Shown here: piece by piece, positions 23,025 to 37,656 of the stretch
How positions within the stretch are numbered: position 1 is the stretch's first letter
Layout: each line of letters begins with the position of its first letter
Assembly (NCBI GenBank): GCA_013399875.1
Contig: VXAZ01003899.1
Span: 1,845,817 to 1,909,816, forward strand
Origin: Gymnorhina tibicen
Lineage: Eukaryota > Chordata > Aves > Passeriformes > Artamidae
Direction: 5' to 3'
Length of the DNA: 64,000 bases
Position numbers and translations under genes: made by a program
Notes under the pieces: generated by a model
Databases searched by the model: none
What the model saw: the letters and a program-made list of their open reading frames with translations, nothing else
What the model was told of the DNA's origin: nothing

Positions 23025-26000
23025 TTCCATATGTTTATCTGAGAGCATATTCTTCTCCAGGCCATACATCTCTAGATATTGGAGGGTTTTTTGCAAGTAT
23101 TGAAGTAAAAATGGTAGACTATAACCAAATTATAACCATTAATTGTCACTCCACATTCATATGTAATCTGTCCTGAAGGGGTAATCAATTCCCACTCCTG
23201 GAATGCAAATGAATGAACCAACAAACAAACAAATGCAAGAGCTACCCGGCAAGTGAAAACAGACCTTTCTGTGTCCATTGGGATTGATCTACATAGTAAA
23301 TCCATTCAGTGAAAGTAATGATTTCTAGAGGCTTTTAGGAAAATCTGTCTGAAATGAAGGAAAATACAAAGTATTCCACAGAGATCTTCCCTTTTTTGTT
23401 CATACTAGAAGCAAAATATTGCATTAGACAACAGCATTTCCAACCAAGGGTATGAACCACAGACAGGGAGATGCTGTACATCCAGATCATTGCACAAACA
23501 ACACACAAAGTAAATCAGTTCTCAAAAGTATGGCCAAAAGTCCTTCAAAGATGGGGAAAATAACTTGATAATGAAAGCTGTGACAGGATGTGCTCCAGCT
23601 ATCCCAAAAGCAATGCCTTTGGAATCTACCTGCAAAAGGTTCAGATTAAAGCAGTTGACAGGATAACCTACTTAAAGAACAAAAAAAAAAAACCAAACAA
23701 AGAAAAAACCAAAAACTCTCACACAAAACACCAAACAAACAAAACCCAGCAGCTGGAGAGGCAGCAAATTTGATCTAAGGATTATGAGGTATTTGGCTGA
23801 ATAACACCTTTTTTTAGTTGCAATCCAGAGAGGGGAGGCACAGCTGGGCAACTGATTACCTTCCTCACCCATCTCTGGCCCAAAATGCAAAATAAAAGAA
23901 AAAAATAAAATAAATGGGAAGAAGCCAGTGGTGATGAAACAACGAAGAGCATCCAGACAATAGCAGATATTGACATCAGAGGAGTAACACTGTTCATGAC
24001 AAATTTCTGGGTATCAGTTTCTCGATTGCTACCAGCAGCCATGCTAATCACTTGAAAACTTTCAGTCTTTCTGAAGCAGATTAATAATACACAATAAAAC
24101 ACAGTCCTATTCCCCCAGCATCACATCTAAGCAAAAAACACCCTAGGAGCAAAAATGTCCGTTACAGAATCTCAATTACACCGATTTGGCAAAAATTCAA
24201 TTAAAGAGAGAAGCTGTTAGCAGAGGATGGCTTGCACTCACCAATTAACATGATTTTTGACAGTGTTACAGGATGATAATCAGTCTAATGGCTTTTATGG
24301 TTTTCAATCTTCCAGACTGGCTTAAAATAATAATTCTGCCTTTAAATGTAAGGGCCTGTGAGAGCCTTGTTACACAAACATCCAGAACAACACTCAAATT
24401 CTCATTCAGAATTGCAGTATGGGCAATATGAACAAATAATCCATATGCAATACAGAAAACGCACAGTGTATCTGTCTGTTAGCTTGAGTTACAAGAGCTG
24501 CTCAGAGTAACTACATTAATTACAGGGTCTCCTCCATGAGTGTTATCAAAACACCCAAGTTTTTTTACTCATTTCAAACACTTGAGCTACTCAACATTTT
24601 AGTTTCAGAATCAGCAGTTCATTCAGCTCTCACTATTTCATTTGGCATTCGTCTCACTTGATGAGTATCAGAATCACTTTTCCTTGGTTTTCTCCTCAGC
24701 TGCCTGGCAGCAGGAGGTACCTAACAGTTTGGTGGGTTTTAGCCCACTCTTCCTAAATATTTGCAAACTGGGCACAGACACTACCCCATCAGATTTTACA
24801 GATGTCATCTGCTAATGGCTAAATTTATCAAGGACGTACTCTACACTAGTTTGAAAAATAAAATGCTTTTGATTTACTCCATCACTTACCAGCATTTCTC
24901 AAAGCACCAGACCCTGCCTGAAGGAGTGTTTCCTTCAGCTTCTCCAGGATCACAGTTCCTGCAGTAAGCAGCAATTCACTGTTTGGGATATGCAGAGCTC
25001 AGAGAAGCAGAACTGGAAGCACCCAGTCACATTCTCTGCTAATTGTCCCCAGTCTGAGCTCTTTAGCACTTTCTATGGACCCTGCCACGTGTAAAAACTT
25101 CTGTGGTAAGAATACTTGGTATTTATTATACTTATGTAGAGAAAGAGAAGCACAGCTCATTCAGATTTTATGCCTAGGGGACACTGCAGCAGCTGCACAG
25201 GTATAATTGCTTGTCAATGACAGGGCACAAGCCAGGAGGCCAAACAAGTGCAGATTCAGGCATATCCTTTACACTAGTCCTTCCTATTACAAGGTGTGTC
25301 TGACAGGTGTTGGAAGTGTGAAAAGACCGTGAACATCAGATAATGAAACACCAGGAAAGCGTCAGGAGGTGAATGTGCCTACTTACATAGACAGTACACG
25401 AGAATGCTCACCACAGAAACATGAAAAAACCCACTCAGCCCCTATATTACCCAGGAAGCAAGATGTAAAACAAAGTACACCACAACAATCTCCATTTGTA
25501 TCTCCATGTATTTTCTGTGCCCTAATGGACAGGCACAGCCAACCATGACGATGAGAAATTGCTTCTTCCACAGGCTGGACTGAGACAGCCTCATCTGAAG
25601 ATCAGTGTTTTCAAATGCAATAGGATTAATGTCTCCTTACAACATGACCAAGAACCTCAAATACTCTGCAGGTGTTCCTAAAACAAGCCAGATATTAACA
25701 GGCACCAAAACATCCATCTGATGGCATGATCTGAATACGACACAAAGCTGGTTTATGATATAGTTCACCTGGATTCAAGCACAGCACTGGTTTCAACATG
25801 AATGACACTGACCTACATTTTAGGAGTTATACATCAATTATTATACACGGTGACTTGAGTCATATAATTTTCCTGCAGTGGTATGTTACACTTAAGAAAT
25901 GCCAAGTATGATGTAACTTCGATGTTTTGTTTTAGTACCTGGCAATCTTGGTGGAAACAGTCTTATTTGCTTTGCTTAGCCTGTAAATAAATCCAAATTA

Positions 26001-27120
26001 CTTCTGTCTTGATAAGCAATAATCCTGAAAATTGTTTACAAGTAAAAAGCAAAAAAGTAGCAACTTTAACCACTCACTTCCACTCTGACCTTTCAGCCAG
26101 AAGCACCTGTTCCCTTCAGGGAAGAGAACAGTCAGTAAAACAGGACAACCACTGATGTCATCCATGCTTTTATCCCTCTGTGACCAGCTGACTGGAAACA
26201 CCAAGGTCACTCAAAGACTCCGATCCAGTTTTAGGAGAGAGAAAAATTAACTTCCTGAGTATGTGCATTTTCTGTAAGTGCAATATCATTTGAGCAGAAA
26301 ATAACTAATGTGATCCCAAGCCCACTTTTAACAAAGTAGCATCTCAAGAGCAGCAAAACAATGAAGGAGAATTAATTATAATTTTGGCTTTATCTTCAGA
26401 ATTTAAGAAACAAAAAAACCCTGAACTCTACTTCACATCAAATCAATATAACTCCAATCTACATCTCTTACCAGGCTTCTTTTTTCATTTAAAGTACAAA
26501 CTTCACACCTGATAGAAAAGAAACAAACAAACCAACCATACAACACCAACAGTTCTGCTCAGTTTAGAGCTTGTTTCACATAGTGTGACTGGGGGGAGAG
26601 CCTACACTATTCAAAAAAACCCAGTTTATTTACTGGGTATTAGAATGACACATTTTGAAAAATGTACAAGCACTAGCTTCTTTTGATGTTTTTAACTCTG
26701 CCTTTGCCTTATAGAATATATTTTACACAGTACACCCTTAAGAAGAGAGAGCCTCAGTCACAGAGTGCTACATTTTATTCACAGATTTGGTATTTGTTGA
26801 ACTGGGATAATTGCAAGTTGTCTGAATCAAGTCCCAGTCTCCATTTTGCTCAATTTTTCAGAGGTCACGGAAGAAGCAAAAACACTTTATCAAGAAGTGG
26901 TGAAGTGAAGCAGAAAAATAAAAACTAAACTTAGACTGTGCACTTATAATCATTTTTTAATCTTAATAAATCAGTTTAGGTTTTTTGTTTAATTACATTT
27001 GACTGACCTTGTGGCTGAAAAAATGGAAATTAATACTAGGAGAAGAGACAGTGGCAGGAAGGTAATGAGAAAGCTTCTGTAAACTGACATATTTGGATCA
27101 GACTGAAATAGTAGAGACCT
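23025..27120. other. Unique AT-rich non-coding block
   Basis: About 4.1 kb without a recognisable gene. An A/C low-complexity tract (23677-23745) generates spurious frames on both strands. The frames 23782-24102, 25383-25571, 25998-26210 and 26683-26928 show no domain. The block could be intronic if the candidate exon at 27.2 kb is real. Confidence 0.55.
23677..23745. repeat. A-rich low-complexity tract with AAAC/CCAAA units
   Basis: A 12-base A run (23681-23692) is followed by ACCAAACAAAG-type units and CACCAAACAAACAAAACCC. It is simple sequence and the source of a false lysine-rich frame on the plus strand and a false F/V-rich frame on the minus strand. Confidence 0.8.
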
Positions 27121-27152
27121 GTCCATTTTTCTGTATTTCCACTCTGCCTAAA

Positions 27153-27284
27153 ATGAGTTGCAGGAAAAGACCACACCACAGTACTACAGCTGCTATTGAT
27201 CTGATGGAATCTGACACAGATTCCGAGTTTCCCTTTCTTACTGACACAGGAAATGGTCTTCTGAAAAAAGGAGATCATCAGAAG
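27153..27284 (+). CDS. Possible short coding exon of an unidentified gene
   Basis: A plus-strand frame starting ATG at 27153 (context CCTAAAATGAG, A at -3) runs 44 codons with no stop to 27284 and meets AAG|GTAAGC, a strong splice-donor match. A pyrimidine-rich stretch (27122-27150) and TTGCAG at 27158-27163 provide a possible acceptor, which would make an internal exon 27164-27284 (121 bp). The peptide is hydrophilic, starting MSCRKRPHHSTTA and containing an acidic DLMESDTDSE stretch. That differs from the leucine/phenylalanine-rich translations of the surrounding DNA. I do not recognise the protein. No second exon was found, so it may be an alternative first exon, a cryptic exon, or chance. 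The open frame extends upstream to 27093 as well. Confidence 0.3.
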
Positions 27285-27422
27285 GTAAGCTACATGCAAA
27301 GCTGGATATTCTACAGCACAGAACGGCTGTAGAAGTCTATGTCACAGATTGATGGGAGAAGTAAACAGGCAGCTCACTTGAGATTTATAAAAGTGTAGCA
27401 TTGGCAAATACCTACAGGGGAT

Positions 27423-27467
27423 TAAAAACAAAACCAAACCACAACAGAACGACAACAACAAAAAATG
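27423..27467. repeat. A/C low-complexity tract
   Basis: AAACAAAACCAAACCACAACAG followed by ACAACAACAAAAAA. It lies about 140 bp downstream of the candidate exon and has no coding sense. Confidence 0.75.
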
Positions 27468-28559
27468 ACAAGCAGCAAACCTAGATGACTTAAACAGGCC
27501 TTTGATAAACTAGGAATATTAGGGCCCTTCACCTTTTTCTGTCTCCCCAGCACTGCATAAGTCATCTTTTGGCAAATTATTTTAACATTCAGTTTTCACC
27601 TGATAGATCTTTTTGCTTGTACAATCCATTTTGGAGGCATAACTTGTTTTCTTTGCTAAGATTTCATTTCCTCCCATCTCAGAACTTGATGAAATCTATT
27701 TCTTAGTTCCTCATCTCCCAGTGAAAGCTGACAACAAGCATCAGACAAAATGTAGCTGTCCCATATGAGGTAATTCATTTCTGTCAAAGATTAGACATTT
27801 TTTTCCCTTAACATGAGATGACTGATATTGTTCTGCAAGATCCAAAGGGACAATTTAACCACTTAAGTGCCAAGAGATCATGAGGTCTGGCTTTTCTCCT
27901 CAAAGCACACAGTTCACTGGTGAAAGCAGATGGAAGCCTCTAGAAGGTCTGGCAATTTCCTTTCTTTTGATTTGAGGCTTTGCCTCACTAAATTTAGGCC
28001 TAATCAAGTATTTTTCATTTGATAAGTTCTGCAAAATAGCAATATTTTGGAATTAAATATTTGAACACTTCTAACCAGTCAGAACTTATTTTCTCCTCTA
28101 TACAGCACAGGAAAAAACATGAAGCATGTTAAACTCACCTATGACTATTCGTGACCTAAATGGTAACGAATTATTTTAATTGAAATGCAGCTGTCAGCCG
28201 ACTTTCCACCTATGTTAAATTGTAACCATCCATCAAGACTCAGAGAAACCCAAAACATGTGAGCTCATCATCCAACTCCCTAACAGTGAAAGGTGAGAGA
28301 AAAAAGTGAGATCCAAACCCCACTGCAGCACCAGCGGGTTGGTCCCGCTCAGCTCCGCACAGCACCCGAGCTTCCATGCTTCTCCCTTCCCACGGGACTG
28401 GAAACACACAGGAAGCTCAGGGGTCTGTGGGGACCAGGGGTGCTCGGAATGGGCTGACTCAGCAGCTGCAGTTCAGTGATGCTCCAAGGAATAGCAAACG
28501 GCAGATGAAGGAACAAAAGCAACCCAACCCTCTCTTTTAAATGGCCTTTAGGCCCTCAG

Positions 28560-28940
28560 GGCTCTTCGGCAAAGATCTGGCGATGAAATTTACTGGATCA
28601 GGCCAGAGCCGCAAGCGCAGCATATTATTTAATTTCTAACCCTTAATTGAAGCTTTTCCAGAGAGATAGATGAAATAAATAGAGAACAAAACATTTTGGT
28701 GCTGGCATCAGATGTTTTCCTCAAGAAATAGCTCTTGATGCCAAAAATACTCAGGAATCAGTGTTTGAAAGGTTAATTAGATTCTCCATAAGCATTTCAA
28801 TTACAGGAATGAGACGTTAGCCCATTTAGTACATATTTAATATGTATCCCGACACATCCTATTCGTTTCAGATTTTCTCTGCCACAAGATTTTTCTTTTT
28901 CAGACAGCGTTATTAATCGCAACTTCCTCCGACAATGTCA
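28560..28940. other. Candidate conserved non-coding element
   Basis: This stretch combines AT-rich transcription-factor-like motifs (TTATTAATCGC, TTAATTGAAG, GGTTAATTAGATT, ATTTAATATG) with several retained CpG dinucleotides (TCGGC, GGCGATG, GCCGCAAGCGCAG, CCGACAC, TTCGTTTC, TCCGACA). That is unusual for neutral AT-rich vertebrate DNA, where CpG decays. There is no reading frame across it. The call rests on composition only. Alternatively it is a decayed GC-rich repeat. Confidence 0.25.
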
Positions 28941-31900
28941 TGTTTACAACTTAGATCATCTCTGGAGGCCAAGGGCTACTCTAATCAAGATTTTTCGTTG
29001 CAGTTGTTTACTCCTTCCACCAGCAACACAAAACCTGCTCTATTCACAGCACCACAGCAGCCCAGAAGTGAACTGAATGCTGTATTTCTCATACCAAACC
29101 CTAAATCTGAATTCTGCAAGATGAAGCTGTACTTGAAGACCCAAGATACCCTCTGAGTAGCCATGAATTATACACAGAGCTGCCCAACCTTGTTAACTGC
29201 ACAGGAGTAGTCATGCAGAAATTCTGGTACGTAGTACACCCTCTGGATTTCATTCTAGTTTCACATTACAGGGAATTAGATGTAGTTAAATAAGCATTTG
29301 TGAGATGAGAACAGTTTCATGTTTTGAAAGAACCGTTTTCTTTCTCAAAATGTGGCTTTATCAAATTCAGAATATTTTGCAAGAATTTGTTCCTCACTCT
29401 TCTTTAGAAAGTGTAACTAACAATGGTTCAGCAAGCTATAAATATTTAGTTTGAATTTCACTAGTTCAGTTTCAGTTAAACTTCTATAAACAAAAGATAT
29501 TAAGAGTAGTTAGAGTGCTTTAACAAGTGACGCTTCAGGTCAAATAAACAAGGCTAAAACATGAAAAATTGGTGACAGATGAATAAAAGGGAATGCAAAT
29601 AATTTTGAGAATAAATGGTGATACCATGTCTGTGCTAGGGTTTGAGGGTTTTTTTTCCATATCCATAAGATTAATTTATAATTTTGCCCCTGAACTCAAT
29701 AAGGGCAGAAATCCATCCAATGTCTACCATTCCACAGGGAATACAGTGGGAGAAAAATTGAAACAAAGACACCCCATGCTTTGTACAACATCTGTGTTCT
29801 CACTTTATGCCTTCTGGGGTGGGTTTTTATGTATATGTGATTCTGAAAACATTTGATTAACATACAGGATGAATTTTCCTCAGACTGTTTTAAATTAAAT
29901 CCAAACAATTTGCCAATACTGAGCAGACTGACACTGTCTCTGTGTTTCACAGATCTATAGCAGTGAGCCCAAATTAGTACTCATTCATAGAAGCAGTGAG
30001 AGTCCTTGAGCCTTCAGCAGAAGTGGGATTAGATCTCTGCTAACAGAAGCCAAGGAAACGTTTTCAAAAAAGAAAAATAATTTTAAAAATTGCTTCATTT
30101 GCAGCATTATTTTTCAAAAGTGATTGCAAGCAGAGATAATTTTTTTATGAAGAAAGTAAAAATTGCTAATGAAATATCTTTTTTGCCTCCCCATAAATAG
30201 GAATTAAGTCCACTTAAATGTAGTCTTAATGGATGAACAAACGATAGGCTCAGTACGTAAATCAGCAGGCACACACAAGGGGCTCAAATAAGAACCTCAA
30301 AAGTCTGCTAGAACTGTGACACCCAAGGTTTTACTAGTTGACCATTTATAAATGATCAAAGTACTTGTCATAAATTGCAGTCTTTGAAATGGAAATAAGA
30401 GTTTTTATCTTAAATTTTACCTCTACACAGGTTTGGAAAGTTTTGCTTTCTTTCTTGAAATAGGTTATATGTCATAATTGCAAACCAATCTAAAGCTGCT
30501 CTGTTCTCTTCATTCCCCCATCTCCTAGCATTAATCCTAATCAAAGCCACAAGTCCCATCCCTGTGGGCATTAAAAGGAAAGGTTTCTCAGTTTTCAGGA
30601 TTTGTAACTTCAATTATTTTTGCAATTATTTGCTAAATTTAATTTCTGATCTTGTTCTATAATCCCAGTAACAATTTCTGATCAATTATTTGATGCAACT
30701 TCAAAACAACAAATCTTAAATTGCACCTCATGCAAGATTCTGATTTATGAGTGCTCTAAGGGTCACCTGTTGGTAGGACTAGCTCAGAAAAAAACCAGCA
30801 AATTTTCCCTTGGGATTTAAATCACTTGGCAATTTTTGCATAACAATTTAATTAGGAAAATTAGCAAGGGAATACTTTGGACTATCACAGTATTTTTCTA
30901 GTTTTCACTTTCCTACCAGCAATGCTTCCCCCTCTAGTCCTGAATGACAGATCTGATTAAGTTGTTGAGAGGAACAATGGATCATCTCTTATGGGACCAA
31001 GATAAAGTTGCAGTCACTTCACAATTTGCAGAGTGCAGAAGGCACCTAAATGCATAAAGGCCATTCAAATTAATCAAATATTAACAACCTAATAAGACTG
31101 GATTTGATGGAGGAGGGTCATGTGTGCATCCACTCCAGCTGAAGTTGCAGTTAGGTGCTTTTTAGTACTATGTTCTTTTCTGGTCCTTTTGCAATCTAAA
31201 CATATCAAATATTTTGATACAATTTTTGCTCCTGTAACAGATTTGAGAAATCACTTAACCACTCAGAAGGGTAGTGGCTCACGTCCAAACAGGTTTGAGA
31301 ATAAGAAAAGCTTATTGCACAGCGAGGTGCCTTTGTTTCTCGAATTACTACCTTTGTCCTAAAGGAGACCTTTAAGGTGAGTTCTGAGTGAGCAGCAGAG
31401 CTGATAGAAACAACAATCAGGAGTCAGTGATATGAGGTGTAAGAGGCACAGGGCTTTCGTGGCCAAATCTGTGTTAGAACCTCTCATTCACAAAGAGCTT
31501 GACTGCAATTGCCACCTGCAAAAAAGCAATTTGGAAAAGACATTGCAAAGATAAGGTTAATGGAATTTTCCTAAAAGCAACTCCTAAGGGATTCTATGTT
31601 AAAAGAACCACTTTCCACTTTGGATCTTGGTTTATTTCAGTTATCAGTCTTACAAATTAAGGCAGGCTTCTGACAATATAAAGTGTATAAATAATATGCA
31701 GTCCTCCTTGAACCCTTACAAATTAGCCAGCAGTGAGATTCAAGTGAAAGACCTCAAAATAGCATTATCCAAACAGCAGACTTTTTCTTCCCACAAGGAA
31801 ACTCAAAAGTGAATAGCAACAGACTGTTTATATTAAAGTCAGAATGGAAGCTCTGTTAACTTTCCCACTTTATTCAACTTGAGAACTCTGTCTGATAAGG

Positions 31901-34900
31901 GAGGTACCAGCAGAAAAGCCATAGAGACCGTAGAGCTAAAAATAACTGCACAAAAAGTAAGAAATAGTATGGAAACTAACACAACTACAGTGAAATTGGT
32001 AGAAATTAATATGGTTGAAGGCAAACTAAGAAACAACAAATTACCCAAGTCACTCAGATGCTCATAGATAAAAATTTTCTAAATTTTGTTCCTTTTGTCT
32101 CTGTATTTTAGTACAGGGCTTACAGAATACTTTTGCTGAGGGGAAAAATAAAAATACTTTAACAAATAATTTGTTAAAAAAAAGCCCTCCATGGAGAAGT
32201 GTGATGAAATTTTGTTCTCTTGAACAAAACCCTCAAGGGAGATGGCATTTTCTAATTTTAAGGCCTAAAATAGAAAATAAGATGTAGTAGAATGTGATTT
32301 AAGTTAGTGACAGCTGTGTTGAAGTTGTACAGTAGGAGATGCAATGGTATTAGAGAAAGGATAAATTCAGACTTGTGAACTGAGGGTAAAAGCTTTATGT
32401 ACCAAGCAGTACTTTTTGTTTCTGATCCAAATAACAGAACACAAGCCATTGATTCTGAAGTGCTCTCATAATCACATAGTACTGCGAGTATTTTGGCCCT
32501 CACATCAGAATCAGTCTGCAGACCTCAGTTACAATCCTGTTTTTAGCTCTAAGTTAAATGGGTTCATTTGCACAAAAACAAGGCACTCATAATTCACCTG
32601 CAAGTCAGATACAAACCCAAAAAGCTCCTTTTCAATCATTCCACAGCCAGGCTTTTGTACATCCTGTTCCTATCATTTTGTAATGAAACAGTTTTGCCTT
32701 CAAGATATTCCTTAAAACCACTTTCATATATTACAGAGACACTCCTGTATTGTTGGGGCAATATTAGAGTAGCACTGCTCTGTCATTTGATTCTTGGCCT
32801 GAGTAGGGTCAGTGCCTGGCTGGCACCCTATGTATGGAAAAGTCTGTGAATGTGTTAAGTCTGACGGTCATCTGAGTTTTGGCAAGGTCTCCCTCTTGGG
32901 AGCAAAGGAAGTTTAGTTTATGAAAAGGAAATAATCCTAAAAGTTTTGCTCATGATGGCTGTTCATAATACTAAACTCCTATTTTACACAAAGTATCTTC
33001 TATAGGATTGGATCCTGTTTAAAGCGTATAATGTAGGAAGACATGGGCAAGCCCAGCTCTAAATAGCTTGTCCCTCCCTCTATATTTCATGTATCTGTAG
33101 GCACACAGACAGTGTTATAGAATAGATTGGATCCTGAAAAACAATGTTCCTGTTTCTATTTACTGAAGAAGGACTCTGATCTATTCATTTAGCAGTATAA
33201 GGTACAATCGATGACCCTAAGCTTTCTGTCATTGCTGTGAGTTACAGCTTGCCTTTCCTCTAAGTTATTGAGCAGGAAGACAAAAATTATTATTTCATCC
33301 ATAATTCTATCTGTATTGATATGTGAACTATATAAAGATATCCCAATTCAGATTGCATTTTGAATTTAAAGTTTTATGTGCTGTTTTGCAACAAGGGAAA
33401 CAGAATTTTTTTCCTGGGCTGCCTGTGGTGGTTTTTTAGAACTTGAAGGAAAGCTCCATATGAACAGAACTGTAATGTTAGCCAACCTGCCAATCAAGAC
33501 ACTAATCCTCCACACATCTCTTCCGTCAGGAGACAGATACCTGGAAGCTGGTATGCAGGAGATAAAGGGGAAAGTTGGACAGGAACCAGAAAATGTTCAA
33601 AATAAAAATTAGATACATATGTCCAGATATACTTTCCTTAAAAAAAAAAATCTAATATGAATGATACCAAAGAATTTTGACCTCCACAGATTAAACAGAG
33701 CTGTATGCACATACTCAGGGATGTTGGTTGCTTCCAAGTACCCCTTGGAACAGTATTTTGTCTTCACTGCATTTCCAGACAAAGGCAAAGTGTTCTTGAA
33801 TGTGGAAATAACTGCACTGGTTAATTTTGAGTCACATCAAGGACTGTGGAAGGCATAGTTAACTATTTAAAGAAACAGGCAATGTTTTCATATCCAAGTC
33901 TTCAGGTCTGGATACAACAAAAACATGGTGAATTGGAGAAGCAACAAAAACTGTATTATATTATCCAAAACTCACTGGTCATTGAATAGTACATTGTATT
34001 CTTTTATCCAGTGAGAAAGAAAGAAATGTAAGGATCTGTGTAACTGTGCTGTCCAGTTCTACTGTTTTCTGATACATTAGGTTCCAGCAGATAAACTGGA
34101 ATAATTTATTAAGCAAATCTTTTCTTTTCAGAAGTTCTCTTCAGACATAATTGTTAATGTCATTTCTGCCCACAAGTGTTGATCTGTAGCATACACACAG
34201 GCCATTCATAACACTAATTTGACACTCAAAGTGTAGCAGTTTTGACCATGAACATAAGTTATAAGAAATGTTCATGCTCAGTGATACACTGATTATCTTT
34301 TTTAAGATTAGGCTCATCTTAAAACTCCGTGTGGAGTTATGAATGAGAATTTTGGGTTTTGTGAATATTCTTGCAATACTTAAAATTGGCTGGCTCCTTA
34401 AGTGTTCCTGCCAGTAAAGTAATTTGCTGGAATACTGTTGGAAAGCAAATACAGAAGGAGTGTGAATACAGTCAAAGAGAATTCATTTGCAAATCAAATG
34501 GATAGTGGAAGAGGAGTTGCATTCAATGAATTCAACAAAGACACTGTCACAATAAATACAAGAACATTTGGCAAGGATAACCTTTGCAAGACTTGCTATC
34601 TGTGTTCTGCAAAGGTATCCATATGTGTGAAGTTCCTGTCTCCATGCAGGATTCTGTCTATTCCCACAGATGCAGAACTGGCCTATTAAACAGCTTGCAG
34701 AGCCAGATCACTAGACGAGCATTAACATTTAAAGCTGGAACTGAAATGGCTTTTCTGAAGTCACTATATAAATAAACTAGCCATTGTATATAGGAACAGC
34801 TGAAGTTACATAATGCTTTATTCCTGTTTTATCTTTTATTAAAAAACCAAACCAAGTAGTACCGTTATTGTCATGATGATGTGGGAAAGAAAGCCAAAAA

Positions 34901-37633
34901 CATTGCGACTTGTACACAAGTGAAAACTAGGTACAGGATATTTATATTTCCAGTCTCCTATTCAGGAGAGCACAGAAAGATAGTCAGCAGCATTAACAAA
35001 ACCCAGGAAACTATTATTTTCTCCTAAGAATCATGAAGAAACTGAAAAACGGCTGTTTACCTCATATCTCACAACAGTAGGCAAGTCCTCTCCTCCAATT
35101 ATGGTCACTTGCCTCAGGAAAAATTCCTTCTCCACAGAGATCACATCATTGCTCCCTGTTAGTAGCTGCTCACAGCTGACCCATCCTAGCATATACTGGT
35201 GTTGTGCAAACAAAAAAATTGGATTCAATAAACTCATTTCTGCAAAGGGCTCCCAAACTGTTTACCGTGGCAACACAATACAGCAACTGGGGAAAGGAGC
35301 TTCCGCCTTATCCTGGCCTGTACTACAGTGCTATCAAAACCCTGACAGGAGATCTTAGGATTCACCAAAACAATAAAGTCCATTTCTGTTCTGTGGACTT
35401 TTGTAAGTCAAAGCAGCAATGAACAGCCACATTTCTTAAATCTTACCCATGTCCTTCTTGGCTGTACTGTAATTGGCTAAACATAACAACTTGAATTGTG
35501 ACTTGACTTGTGATTTGACAATTTGAGCATGTGCATTTTTAAAAAAAATATAATTACATTCCATTTCAGTAGAAAAGTTTAAAAATAGAAGAATTTAAAA
35601 TTGAAATCAAGCAAAACCATCCTTTGAAATGTTTGTCCTGGCTAATATTTCTAATGTGATTTCATTAGATTTCAAATGAAGAAGTTTTTAAACTGTACAT
35701 TTTTTTGCAGTCTGTTAATTTCTGATAGATTATAGTTGGTATCTGTAGAGACTCAGGAAAAACAAATTAATTGCAAAGCTTGCCTGATATGTTTTTAATT
35801 ACAAAAAAAAAAAATTATATGTCAAAGTTAAGCAATGACACTTGTGTGGGGTCCAGCTTCCAGTTGAGTTCTGGAAGATAGTATAGTCTGTACTCCCTTT
35901 TTCAATGAGACTGCCCAAAGGAGGATTATGGTACACTTGGTCAGTACTGAGTTTGAACCAGATTCCAGAGATGAAAGCACATGAACTAATCTGTTGAGCT
36001 ATGAAGTTCACTGCTGTGCTGGTTTATAAAAATCCTATTAGCAGTGTGACTGAGGGGTCAAAAGATAAGATAGCAGACAGCTGGAAATGATAGATCAGAC
36101 AAACATTTTAGACAAGAAAGGTATTTCTTAGACATGTTGTACTTAACCATGTATTATACAACCAGGAAGTACTGGTGACTAAAGGGTAACAGCTTCTTCT
36201 TCTTCTATTGCTTCAGAATTTTTAAGGTTTAAAGTGGTGCTGTGCTACCTACTAGGCCATCTTATGTCACAGTGACTTAACATTCATTTTGGGTTTAGCA
36301 AGACATTAGGTAAGAAATGCATATAGCATACATGATTAGCAAATTTGACAAGTAAGATTTCATGCATTTTGTACCTTTTAGTTCTTGAAACCTCTTCTGT
36401 TTTCTGCTGTCTTGAAATCCCCACAGTATGTGCATTATTTCCCTGCTCTAGGTAAATGGCCTGGCTGAAAGTCCACTGAAATACCTAGAAAGAATCCCAG
36501 TTATACCACCAAGTTTTAAATTAATATCCCCTCAGAAATCAATATGCCTGGAACTTAATTTCTAAAAGAATAACGTAAGCTGACTTTAAAATATCAGACA
36601 TCAAAAAGCAGAAAAGTCTTGTTTCATGTATCATCCCACTGCTAAGAAATTTACGTTTCTTTTACCCAAGGCGGATACTGGGGACATGTACTCAGCTGGC
36701 ACTTAGTGCAGATTTGGGTCTGATCTACATTTGAACTCTGAAAGAATAAATAGCAGTTGCCCCTTGTGATCAATTGTGGAAAAAAATTTAAAATTCAAAT
36801 TCTGAAAAATAGGTTAATATTAATTGTTAAAAAGATATTGTTCTATAAAACATGGTGGTGTTTTAGTATTTCAATCTATTTAATTCTTTATTTTTACAGA
36901 AAACAAACTTGAAGGTCTAAATATGAGATAACAGTTGATGCTGAATTTCGAAACAGACACAAATCAATACCTGAAGCTTCCAATTTAAGAGAGTCAGACT
37001 ACAGAAGTAATAAGGGTAGTTGGCTAGATAAGGAGCCAAATGACTCGAGTAAGAAAAATTAATCTTACTTTATGCAAATATGAACAAATGGTGAATTCCT
37101 GTAAGACCAAGGCTCTAATGTTACCTGGGCTTTGCATTCCAAAATACTGGAAACACAGAAGGTCCACAATGTGCTTTTCAAATGGAATGCTAAGAATAAG
37201 CAGTGAAAGTACAAAGCACAAAAAGAAGAAATAACTAAAAAGAATAGGTCAGAAAGCATTGCAGAAATATTAAACGTACAAAATCCTAATGAACTGGATT
37301 TTGCAAAAGAAATGAAACAATAAAAATGAAAGGATTTTTTTTCATTTATAAAGGAAAAAAGAACAAGGAATAGAATAGTCTGAAAACCCAGCAGAGGTAA
37401 CGATAATCTTGGTATGCTTAAATGCAGAAGAATTAAGAACATATAAAGACAGAACCAGAGGGAGCCACCTAAATTACTGAAATCATTCCCCTCAGATCAC
37501 AATAAAGACAAGCAGTAAATACTTAGTGTGTAGTCAGTAATGCTTTGCAGCTACATACGTTTCCTCATACCTTATAACAAAGTTCAAATCAAGTTAAAAA
37601 ACCAGCACCTGAAATTACTATATGGCATAGTTT

Positions 37634-37656
37634 AAAAAAAAAAAGAAAAAAAAAAA
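37634..37656. repeat. Poly(A) tract with one interruption
   Basis: Twenty-two A residues with a single G at 37645. The sequence on either side shows no retrogene or LINE 3' end, so it is listed only as simple sequence. Confidence 0.85.
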
